33,321 nt of DNA from Candidatus Aenigmatarchaeota archaeon (lineage in GTDB: Archaea; Aenigmatarchaeota; Aenigmatarchaeia; Aenigmatarchaeales; Aenigmatarchaeaceae). Shown here piece after piece: positions 18,705 through 26,471 of the stretch. Where the stretch lies: assembly GCA_011773475.1 (NCBI GenBank), contig WVXN01000011.1, positions 1 through 33,321 of the forward strand. The letters run 5' to 3'. A model generated the notes under the pieces. It saw only the letters and a program-made list of their open reading frames with translations. It made no database searches and was not told the origin of the DNA. How positions within the stretch are numbered: position 1 is the stretch's first letter; every line of letters begins with the position of its first letter. The translations under genes were made by a program, and so were the position numbers.

Positions 18705-19676
18705 ATGCCAAAATTTAGATTATGTTTCGGTGACCACTTACCAAATGAACCAGGTGGAGGAGGACCATATAGTACCTTGCCTCAAGAACGTTTACCTCCG
18801 GATATTATTTTTGAAGGAACTTTAGAAAAAGCTAGAAAAAAGTCAGAAAGAGTCAGTAGAGAAAAATACCATGGTGATTTTAGGAGGTGGATAGAAAGGG
18901 ATAATCTGCAAGTTGTTCTTTTGTCTGGACCCTCATGTGTGGGAAAAGGTCCTTTAATTGCTACTGTAGATAATTTCTTTCCAAAAATGAGTTACAGTAG
19001 TGTTCCTGTTATTAGAAGCAGAGAATCTAGACCTAAGGGACCTAGACCTGATGAAAAATATTTATGGGAAAACCCGAAATATTTTAGAACGGCTATTGAG
19101 ATTAGGCAGCTTCAAAATACATCAAGATTTTTAGTCGCTGATTGTAGAGGACTTCCTCAAGCAATAGATTCGGATGAAATTTTGGGAGCTGAAAATGATA
19201 TAGTATTAGTGGAAGCTTATCATAAGTTTGGTCCTGAACTGAGTAAATTAAATAATCTTTTTTATGGTGATGTAAAGATAAGTAGTGTTTTTGTATCTCC
19301 AGTTTCAGAAAAAGAGATTGAAGATTTTAAGTCTCAGAGTATTAAATTAGACAGTAAAATTTATGAAATAATGCTTGATAAATTAAATAAAAGAACAATA
19401 TATCAGGGAAAAGACTCCAATAATCCAAAAGTTGCTGAAAATAATAAGAGGAGAGCAATGAGCGCATATTCTGAACTAATGAGCGCTCATAATTATACTC
19501 ATGTTTTAGTAAACCATGATGGTGAGGGACATCCTAATTGGAATAGAAGACCGAATGGTGAGTTTATAGGAAAACCAATTGGTGATGCATCTGGGGTTGT
19601 GGAATCTTTTATAAACATATTGACAGCAGGAAACTCATTAAATTCTGAACATTGGAACTCAAACACAATATATTAA
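18705..19676 (+). CDS. Guanylate-kinase-like P-loop protein
   Basis: VVLLSGPSCVGKGPLI Walker A; IRSRESRPKGPRPDE resembles the GMP-kinase substrate region. Confidence 0.65.
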   Translation: MPKFRLCFGDHLPNEPGGGGPYSTLPQERLPPDIIFEGTLEKARKKSERVSREKYHGDFRRWIERDNLQVVLLSGPSCVGKGPLIATVDNFFPKMSYSSVPVIRSRESRPKGPRPDEKYLWENPKYFRTAIEIRQLQNTSRFLVADCRGLPQAIDSDEILGAENDIVLVEAYHKFGPELSKLNNLFYGDVKISSVFVSPVSEKEIEDFKSQSIKLDSKIYEIMLDKLNKRTIYQGKDSNNPKVAENNKRRAMSAYSELMSAHNYTHVLVNHDGEGHPNWNRRPNGEFIGKPIGDASGVVESFINILTAGNSLNSEHWNSNTIY

Positions 19677-19695
19677 ATTAATATAGAAAATAAGA

Positions 19696-19763
19696 GCCTC
19701 GAGAGGGACTCTAGCAAGAAAATACGGTTTTCTTCTTTAATCATCTTTCCCCTCATAGTAAAT
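19696..19763 (+). repeat. tRNA-3'-end-like degenerate repeat C with extended tail
   Basis: gcctcgagagggactctagcaagaaaatacggttttcttctttaatcatctttcccctcatagtaa. Confidence 0.75.
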
Positions 19764-19852
19764 TATTATATTTTCAAATTTCATAAAGTTTTAGAAGAGT
19801 TCACACTAATAAAAATAGTAATCTAATTTCTTAGAATTTACTAAAATTTTCT

Positions 19853-20038
19853 TTAAAATCTTCTTTTTTTAGCAAAACACTCTCTACAAAAGACAGGCCT
19901 GCCTTCTGTTGGTTTGAAAGGAACTTCACATTCCTGTTCACACTCAGAACAAATGACTTTATGCATTTCTCTTGGGGCTCTATTAAAGTTAAAGCCTCTA
20001 TCTCTTCTGTTATCAAAGCGTCTTCTTTCAAATTGCAT
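19853..20038 (-). CDS. Small CxxC...CxxC zinc-binding protein
   Basis: CSECEQECEVPFKPTEGRPVFCRECF, a pattern common in DPANN/CPR small proteins. Confidence 0.8.
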   Translation of the reverse strand: MQFERRRFDNRRDRGFNFNRAPREMHKVICSECEQECEVPFKPTEGRPVFCRECFAKKRRF

Positions 20039-20326
20039 TTAAATTCTCCTTTATTTAGTAAGGAGTGTTTAATTTAGAAGCTTAAATAGATATACATTTA
20101 TCTGGTTTTTCTATTTTAAAATTTATTAGACATAGGACTATATATGTCTAGGAACCCAATAATAAAGAGATACTTCTTATTCTGAAAAAGTTTAACAAGT
20201 GTTTAAAAAAAGGTAAGTGATAAATTTGGGTAACACGTTTGTAATGAGAGAAAAGGCATTAGAAAGGCATGGAAGAGAAAATATAAACATATGGAGAAGG
20301 AATAAACAAGAAGAGGATTGAAAAAT

Positions 20327-20419
20327 ATGGGAAAAATACCACCTAATTGGAGAAGGAGACATAGAAGGAGATATTCTGAAGAACAAGAAGAAAGTTATCC
20401 TATAAATCGTTTTACATAG
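20327..20419 (+). CDS. Possible 30-aa Arg-rich small ORF
   Basis: MGKIPPNWRRRHRRRYSEEQEESYPINRFT*; no clear SD, short. Confidence 0.25.
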   Translation: MGKIPPNWRRRHRRRYSEEQEESYPINRFT

Positions 20420-20468
20420 TTTTAATCCTGATTTTTCTTATTTAACTAAATGGTATCCTGTTAGAAGA

Positions 20469-20520
20469 GCCTCGAGAGAAACCTTGAATCAAGTAACAAA
20501 GTCCTAATAAGAATTAAGTT
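20469..20520 (+). repeat. tRNA-3'-end-like degenerate repeat D
   Basis: gcctcgagagaaaccttgaatcaagtaacaaagtcctaataagaattaagtt; aligns with A. Confidence 0.7.
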
Positions 20521-20548
20521 TATAAAGCTTATTTTTCTTTATAAAATT

Positions 20549-20920
20549 ATGGCTCAAAGAGCAAAATATGATTTTGAAGAAGATGTATCTAGGGTAATCG
20601 ATTCTATAAAAAATAAAATGGGAAAGGAATACAGAATAGATGCGAGTGTTACTGTTGGAAAAGCTTTGAGCGAGATTTGGGGAAATTTGGATATAGCATT
20701 ATTAGGAGCAAGTAAAGAACACATCGCTCAGAGAATAAATGTAGTGAACGCAGCAATAGACAGACTAGGTTTTGATAGAGAGAAAAAAGTAAGTGAAGTT
20801 TTAGGTCCAGAATACTTGATTCACCTCAATTTGAGAGATATCATCGTCTTCAAAAATACAGGACAGTATAGAAGATTTCTAAAATTAGCAGAAGAAACTA
20901 GGTTTGTTAGAAAATATTAA
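20549..20920 (+). CDS. Hypothetical protein
   Basis: 123-aa ORF between repeats D and E; no family recognised. Confidence 0.7.
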   Translation: MAQRAKYDFEEDVSRVIDSIKNKMGKEYRIDASVTVGKALSEIWGNLDIALLGASKEHIAQRINVVNAAIDRLGFDREKKVSEVLGPEYLIHLNLRDIIVFKNTGQYRRFLKLAEETRFVRKY

Positions 20921-20968
20921 TAGAACTAATAATTCTTAAATTCTATTCTGTAGTCTTTAAGTAATGAA

Positions 20969-20995
20969 GACTCGAGAGGGATTCGAACCTCTAAC
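20969..20995 (-). repeat. tRNA 3' remnant E (antisense on + strand) retaining a T-loop
   Basis: Reverse complement gttagaggttcgaatccctctcgagtc: TTCGAAT T-loop followed by the same ctctcgag as A-D; no upstream tRNA body present. Confidence 0.75.
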
Positions 20996-21114
20996 ATATT
21001 GATTTATAAAAAAAGAAAAAGAAAAGGGAAGTTAGTTGTTCTTCGAATAAAATATCAAAAAGAAAGGAACATCTTCCTTTAATTTTTTCACTTCCCTCAC
21101 TTTCTTCATGCTGA

Positions 21115-22257
21115 TTACCTCATTATCACTGGTATTCCTAGTTCGCTTGACACTCCTCTTGCCATTTCTTCTCTTTGAACTGGTCCCAGTATGTAAGGAG
21201 ACTTAACACCTGTAACAATTGCAATAACTTGAACTTTTCCTGCATATTCTGGTAAGACTCTTGCTCCCCAGATGACTTGTGAGTCTTGAGACAATCTTTT
21301 TGATATCAATTCTCCAGCTTCATTGATCTCAGCTAATGTGCAATCTGGTCCACAGATAACATGTATTAATGCTCCTAAAGCGCCTGTGTAATCAACCTCC
21401 AACAACGGATGATTCAAAGCTTTTAGAACAGCATCTTTTATTCTTGACTGTGAATCACTTTCTCCAACACATATTGCTGATACACCACCGCACTTCATTA
21501 TTGTTTTCACATCTGCAAAATCTAGGTTAACTAGTGAAGGAACTGTTATGGTTTCTGTTATTCCCTTTATCATCATTGATATTAATTCGTCTGCTAAGGC
21601 AAATGCTTGAGCTAATGGCATAGAACCAGCGTATTCTAATAATTTTTGGTTTTCTATGACTACAACTGTATCTGTTACTTGTCTTAATTTTGATAAACCA
21701 TCTTCAGCTTTCTGAATTCTTGTTCCTTCCATCTTAAATGGCATTGTAACTGCTCCAACAACTATTGCTCCTAAGCTTTTTGCTATTTCTGCAATAACTG
21801 GGGCTCCTCCTGTTCCTGTTCCTCCACCCATTCCAGCTGTTACAAAAACAAGATCAACACCTTCTAGCAATTGCTTAATTTGTGTTCTTTGTTCAACAGC
21901 TGCTTTTTCTCCAACTTGAGGATAACCTCCGGCTCCCAGTCCCTTTGTTGTGTCTTTTCCTATTAACAATTTCTTATGAGCCTTGGTTATTGCCAAGTGT
22001 TTTGCGTCTGTGTTAGTTGCAATTATATCTGCTCCTGATGCTCCTATCTCTGTTAGTCTTGTTACAGTATTACAACCAGCTCCTCCGCATCCAACTACCA
22101 TTATCTTTGCTTTATGCATTTGAATATCGAATTCTTCAGAAACTCTTGCTTCCCAATCAACGTTTTCCATTTTCTCAATTCTTCCTTGAACTCCTGGGGC
22201 AGGAACATTTTCATTGCCAAAAGCTCTATTAAAAGCAGATTGTATTATGGTTTCCAT
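21115..22257 (-). CDS. ftsZ: Cell division GTPase FtsZ
   Basis: [15 protein letters not shown]; tubulin signature [28 protein letters not shown]. Confidence 0.97.
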   Translation of the reverse strand: METIIQSAFNRAFGNENVPAPGVQGRIEKMENVDWEARVSEEFDIQMHKAKIMVVGCGGAGCNTVTRLTEIGASGADIIATNTDAKHLAITKAHKKLLIGKDTTKGLGAGGYPQVGEKAAVEQRTQIKQLLEGVDLVFVTAGMGGGTGTGGAPVIAEIAKSLGAIVVGAVTMPFKMEGTRIQKAEDGLSKLRQVTDTVVVIENQKLLEYAGSMPLAQAFALADELISMMIKGITETITVPSLVNLDFADVKTIMKCGGVSAICVGESDSQSRIKDAVLKALNHPLLEVDYTGALGALIHVICGPDCTLAEINEAGELISKRLSQDSQVIWGARVLPEYAGKVQVIAIVTGVKSPYILGPVQREEMARGVSSELGIPVIMR

Positions 22258-22408
22258 TATTTACACCTCTTACTTATGTTTTTTTGAACAGTATGTGCCG
22301 CACACATGTTTTTTAGGAAATATATTTTGTGAACGCGAAATGCTTTTTAAACATCTGCACTAACTATTTTTAGAAATAGAGACCTTACAGTAGTTTATAA
22401 TTACAAAA

Positions 22409-22456
22409 TACCTTTTGCCCGAAAGGTAATGTTAATAAATTGCCCGATTTATTAAC
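22409..22456 (-). promoter_or_regulatory. Two adjacent hairpins with identical hexaloops, upstream of ftsZ
   Basis: taccttt-TGCCCG-aaaggta (22409-22428) and gttaataaat-TGCCCG-atttattaac (22431-22456), perfect stems. Confidence 0.65.
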
Positions 22457-22574
22457 AAGGTACTTTATTCTATTTGGAAATTTACTTATAAATTTATCTA
22501 TATTTTAAAATATCTGTTAAAAATAATGAATTAGAATAGAAAAATTAGATAATTTTTTAAAAAATCTATCAACT

Positions 22575-22817
22575 TTAGATCAATACTAGTTCCGGAGTTG
22601 TTGTTTTGCGTGTTTTGTATTCACAATTAAAACTTTCATATGGTGTTCCGGTGCTATGAGCTTCTTTCATTTCCCTTTTTCGTTTACCACAATCATAAAT
22701 AGCTTCTTTTGAAGGCCAAGTACCAAACCCATCATTTTTTTTTGCGCATCCAAAGCAACCACATCTATCTATAAACGTGTCTAAACTTCGTCCATTGGGA
22801 TCAATTTGTTCTGGCAT
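22575..22817 (-). CDS. Cys-rich hypothetical protein (80 aa)
   Basis: CGCFGCAKK...YDCGKR...FNCEY. Confidence 0.65.
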   Translation of the reverse strand: MPEQIDPNGRSLDTFIDRCGCFGCAKKNDGFGTWPSKEAIYDCGKRKREMKEAHSTGTPYESFNCEYKTRKTTTPELVLI

Positions 22818-22841
22818 TTTTAATCACTTTTTTACTCTATA

Positions 22842-22909
22842 AATTGGGTAAATTGTATATTTAAAGTTTACGGTAAATAACGTATGATTCAGAAGCAATT
22901 TACCCAATT
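22842..22909. repeat. 14-bp perfect inverted repeat with 40-nt spacer
   Basis: aattgggtaaattg (22842-22855) / caatttacccaatt (22896-22909). Confidence 0.85.
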
Positions 22910-22943
22910 AATTTTATAAATGCTTGCAACGTATTTTGAATAT

Positions 22944-23015
22944 GCCCGAGTAGCTCAACGGTAGAGCAGCTGCCTGTTAAGCAGAAGGTTGCAGGTTCAA
23001 ATCCTGCCTCGGGCG
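22944..23015 (+). tRNA. tRNA-Asn (GTT)
   Basis: Cloverleaf gcccgag...ctgttaa...gcaggTTCAAATcctgc ctcgggc g; anticodon GTT. Confidence 0.95.
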
Positions 23016-23016
23016 T
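22999..23016 (+). repeat. 18-bp repeat copy 1 (tRNA-Asn 3' end)
   Basis: aaatcctgcctcgggcgt, identical to 25387-25404. Confidence 0.95.
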
Positions 23017-23163
23017 TAATTACTCTTAAGTGATAAAATATATCAATAACATAACGAACATTATAAAGTCACTAGACGTATTTTTTAAAAATATTTAAAT
23101 TTGTATAAACAATAGTAAAAAGAATTGCTGCCATTTTATTGAAGTAATGGGAGGTGAATTCTA

Positions 23164-23337
23164 ATGGAAATGCATGAATTAGCCACTAAACTTAAAGAAC
23201 TAAAAACAGGAACAGATGTAGTTGATGTTCAAGTGGCTATACAAAAAGCTGTTGACAAAGTTGAGGAAAAAATTGGAGAAAAAGCAGTGAAGAAAAAAGA
23301 GGTAGAAACAAAGAAGGAAGCAGAAACAAAGAAATAA
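23164..23337 (+). CDS. Small Lys/Glu-rich protein (57 aa), absent from supplied ORF track
   Basis: SD gggaggtg upstream of ATG; MEMHELATKLKELKTGTDVVDVQVAIQKAVDKVEEKIGEKAVKKKEVETKKEAETKK*. Confidence 0.6.
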   Translation: MEMHELATKLKELKTGTDVVDVQVAIQKAVDKVEEKIGEKAVKKKEVETKKEAETKK

Positions 23338-23445
23338 ACAGCAAAGAAATAGGGAAGGAATCATCATTCCTTCTTCTATAAATTTTCTAAGGAGAATAAT
23401 TCCCGAATTATTAATGCTCAAAAAACAAATAATATAAGGATAAGC

Positions 23446-23766
23446 GTGAAAATGAAATGTCGACATGATATTAAGATAGGAATTTTATTAAAATTGTTTG
23501 AACCAATGACCAAAAAAACTATTGCAAAAAAATCAAGATTAGAACCTAAGGAAATGAATAGATTTTTGCAAGACTTTAAAAAGAGAAATTTGATTCAAGA
23601 ACTTGATAAAAAAGATGGAACTATTCTATACCGGACAACGCCCAAAGGTAGAAAACTTGTCAAATATTTCAAAGATATAATGAAGCATCTTGAAGGAAAA
23701 AAAGTTCTTGCTCATGTGTATAGACAGAGAAAAGTTGGTCAAGATGAAAAAAAGAAAAGAAAATAA
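23446..23766 (+). CDS. Winged-helix (DUF-type, archaeal) protein
   Basis: RHDIKIGILLKLFEPMTKKTIAKKSRLEPKEMNRFLQDFKKRNLIQEL...YRTTPKGRKLVKYFKDI. Confidence 0.75.
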   Translation: MKMKCRHDIKIGILLKLFEPMTKKTIAKKSRLEPKEMNRFLQDFKKRNLIQELDKKDGTILYRTTPKGRKLVKYFKDIMKHLEGKKVLAHVYRQRKVGQDEKKKRK

Positions 23767-23923
23767 AATAATTTTGGAAAAACGATTTTGCCCTATTTGT
23801 GGTAGTGATCATATTAGGAAGCGTAGAAACGGAAGATATAGATGTCTACTTTGTAAAGCACTCTTTGCTAGACCCAAGAAAACAAAACTAAAATTAAGAA
23901 AAAGGCCTCGATATATAGGATAA
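23744..23923 (+). CDS. Small zinc-ribbon protein
   Basis: CPICGSDHIRKRRNGRYRCLLCKALF; ATG at 23744 overlaps the preceding gene and is preferred over 23690. Confidence 0.65.
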   Translation: MKKRKENKIILEKRFCPICGSDHIRKRRNGRYRCLLCKALFARPKKTKLKLRKRPRYIG

Positions 23924-24030
23924 ATAATTTAAAAATGATAAAAACGAATTATATTCTTAAACTATTGAAATCAATAGATGTTTTCAAATAACGTCTATCT
24001 TTTTTCATTATAAAGAATAGTCATGATACT

Positions 24031-24999
24031 ATGAAACCAAGAAAGAGGAAACCAAAAAAAATCAAAAGATCAAGAAAGTTTATTAGAATTAGAAAATGTC
24101 CAAGTTGCGGGTCTAAACATCTTACTACAGATAAATCTAGGGGAGAAATTGTTTGTGCTAAATGTGGTCTTGTCATAAAAGAGAAAATGATAGATAGATC
24201 TGCAGAATGGAGAGCCTTTGACTCAGAACAAATGCATAGAAGAACAAGAGGAGGTGCTCCACTAACACATACAAAACATGATAAAGGTTTGACAACTGAA
24301 GTAGGAAGAGGAAAGGGAGAGTTATTTAAGGTTACTCCAGCAAAAAGAGCTCAATATTATAGGTTAAGAAAATGGCAAAAAAGATTGGTTGAATCAAAAG
24401 CTAGAAATCTTTCTTTTGCCTTATCAGAACTGCAAAGACTTGTTTCTTTCTTAGGCTTACCAAGGTCTGTTCATGAAGAAGTTGCAATAAAATATGAAAA
24501 AGCTGTGGATAGGGGCTTGGTAAGAGGAAGATCAATGGAATCTGTTATAGCTGCTTTGTTATACGCTGTTTGTAGAGAAATGAAGACTCCTAGAACATTA
24601 GAAGAAATATCAGAAGCAACAGGTGTTGAAAGAAGAGAGATAGGAAGAAATTACAGGTATGTAGCAAGACAACTGGGTATGAGAATTTTACCTGCCTTAC
24701 CAAAAGATTATGTTCCAAGATTTGCTTCTATGCTTGGTTTAAGTGATAAGGTTCAAGCAAGAGCAATAAGAATTTTAAACAAAGCTAAAAAATTTGAAGC
24801 TACACATGGAAAAGGCCCAACAGGAGTTGCTGCAGCTGCTTTATACATAGCTGCTGTTTTGGGAGGCGAGAAAAGAACACAGAGAGAGATAGCTGATGCT
24901 GTTGGAGTAACAGAAGTTACAATAAGAAATAGATTCAAAGAAATAGTTGAAAGACTTGATATTGAGAAAAAGCTTGAAAAAAAGCTCGCAGGGATTTAA
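24031..24999 (+). CDS. tfb: Transcription initiation factor B (TFB)
   Basis: Zn ribbon CPSCGSKHLTTDKSRGEIVCAKCGLV, B-reader DRSAEWRAFDSEQ..RTRGGAPLT...HDKGLTTEV, two cyclin-like repeats. Confidence 0.96.
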   Translation: MKPRKRKPKKIKRSRKFIRIRKCPSCGSKHLTTDKSRGEIVCAKCGLVIKEKMIDRSAEWRAFDSEQMHRRTRGGAPLTHTKHDKGLTTEVGRGKGELFKVTPAKRAQYYRLRKWQKRLVESKARNLSFALSELQRLVSFLGLPRSVHEEVAIKYEKAVDRGLVRGRSMESVIAALLYAVCREMKTPRTLEEISEATGVERREIGRNYRYVARQLGMRILPALPKDYVPRFASMLGLSDKVQARAIRILNKAKKFEATHGKGPTGVAAAALYIAAVLGGEKRTQREIADAVGVTEVTIRNRFKEIVERLDIEKKLEKKLAGI

Positions 25000-25067
25000 A
25001 TATTTATGATATATAAAAATATCAAACTTAAATAATTTTTGGTTCATTTATAAGATAAGATGATAGA

Positions 25068-25298
25068 ATGGATGATAATTTTTTATTAGGCTTGGTGGAT
25101 AAGAGACTTGCTAAAAGACTTATTATAGATGATTTGAAAATCAGAAGAGATGAAAAACAGACTTATTCTTTCGGAGAGCTGGAAAGGATTTTTAATGGGT
25201 ATGGAATCGGTCACCCCTTTACTACAATTATAATTGGAGAAATGGTTGAAAAAGATAAAACTATAAAAGAAGAAAACGGGTCTTATGAGCTTGTATGA
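25068..25298 (+). CDS. Hypothetical protein (76 aa)
   Basis: ORF with plausible composition; no family recognised. Confidence 0.55.
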   Translation: MDDNFLLGLVDKRLAKRLIIDDLKIRRDEKQTYSFGELERIFNGYGIGHPFTTIIIGEMVEKDKTIKEENGSYELV

Positions 25299-25386
25299 TC
25301 ATTTTATATTTTAAATAGTCATTCTATCATCAAAATCAATAAATTTCTCTTAGTATAAAATAGTATAGGCATCGTGTTGAATATAG

Positions 25387-25404
25387 AAATCCTGCCTCGG
25401 GCGT
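25387..25404 (+). repeat. 18-bp repeat copy 2 (orphan tRNA-Asn 3' end)
   Basis: aaatcctgcctcgggcgt with no tRNA body upstream. Confidence 0.95.
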
Positions 25405-25445
25405 GAAATTATATTTATTTAAGCAAGAAATAGAAAGCTATTGAT

Positions 25446-25919
25446 ATGAAAAAGCCATTTGAAATAGGGTTTAGTTTTGGTTTAACTTCTGGAATAATAA
25501 CAACTCTTGGATTAATGGTGGGTCTACATTCTGGCACTCACTCAAAACTTGCAGTTATTGGAGGTATATTAACAATAGCAGTGGCAGATGCATTTTCAGA
25601 TTCTTTAGGGATGCATATTTCTGAAGAATCAGAAAAAAGAAACACAAAGGACATATGGGAATCAACAATCTCTACTTTTGTTTTCAAGTTTATTTTTGCA
25701 ATAACTTTCGTTATCCCTGTCTTACTATTCGAACTTTTGACAGCAATTTTGGTAAGCGTAGTTTGGGGATTACTAATGATAAGCATTCTTAGTTTTAGAA
25801 TTGCTAAGAAACAAAAAGAAATACCTTGGAAGGTTATTTCGGAACACTTGATTATTGCATTAATAGTTATAGTCATAACTCATTATGTTGGTGATTTGAT
25901 ATCATTAACATTTAGTTAA
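25446..25919 (+). CDS. VIT1/CCC1-family membrane protein
   Basis: FGLTSGIITTLGLMVGLHSGT...IAVADAFSDSLGMHISEESE; multi-TM. Confidence 0.75.
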   Translation: MKKPFEIGFSFGLTSGIITTLGLMVGLHSGTHSKLAVIGGILTIAVADAFSDSLGMHISEESEKRNTKDIWESTISTFVFKFIFAITFVIPVLLFELLTAILVSVVWGLLMISILSFRIAKKQKEIPWKVISEHLIIALIVIVITHYVGDLISLTFS

Positions 25920-25925
25920 TAACTA

Positions 25926-26342
25926 CTAGCCGCCTTGCCCCTGTCCACCTTGAGATCCTGTACCTGTTTGCTTGCCTGTTCCTGTTTGTGTTTGGGACTC
26001 CGTCGCAACTCTTTCTTGCTCCTGTTGTCTTATTCTCACTTGTTCTTGTTCAAGTTGCTGAATTTGTTCTTTACATTCAGGACATCTTTTTTGCAATTCA
26101 GTTCTTTCCATTTCTCTGACTCTTATCAATTCTCCGTTCCATGCTCCTTTATCTGGTTGAAACGCTCCCATTATAGCTTCACCAGCTCTCATTATTCCAT
26201 AAGGTGCATCTACTGGTGTAAGTTTCATATCACCGCTATGTTGCATGCTTGCCATAGCTACTGGTGCTCCAACACCAATACCTGCAGCTGCTAAAATAGC
26301 TATAATTGCGATGGCAGGTGCAATACCTTTTAAACCTTTCAT
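25926..26342 (-). CDS. Secreted/lipid-anchored-like low-complexity protein
   Basis: MKGLKGIAPAIAIIAILAAAGIGVGAPVAMA signal; Q/E-rich middle; TGTGKQTGTGSQGGQGQGG tail. Start at 26342 preferred over 26396. Confidence 0.65.
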   Translation of the reverse strand: MKGLKGIAPAIAIIAILAAAGIGVGAPVAMASMQHSGDMKLTPVDAPYGIMRAGEAIMGAFQPDKGAWNGELIRVREMERTELQKRCPECKEQIQQLEQEQVRIRQQEQERVATESQTQTGTGKQTGTGSQGGQGQGG

Positions 26343-26471
26343 AGAATGAATATTACTACTTTCTATGATATAAACGTTTCGAAAAAATAATTTCATATCT
26401 TTTATTATCTAAAACAATAACAAAGATGAGGTAAAATAACTCTTAAATTCTGGTTTTTCTATATTTTATGT

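Noticed and set aside
19831-20031. 66-aa minus ORF overlapping the CxxC protein
   Set aside because: The alternative frame (19853-20038) has the zinc-binding pattern and a better composition.
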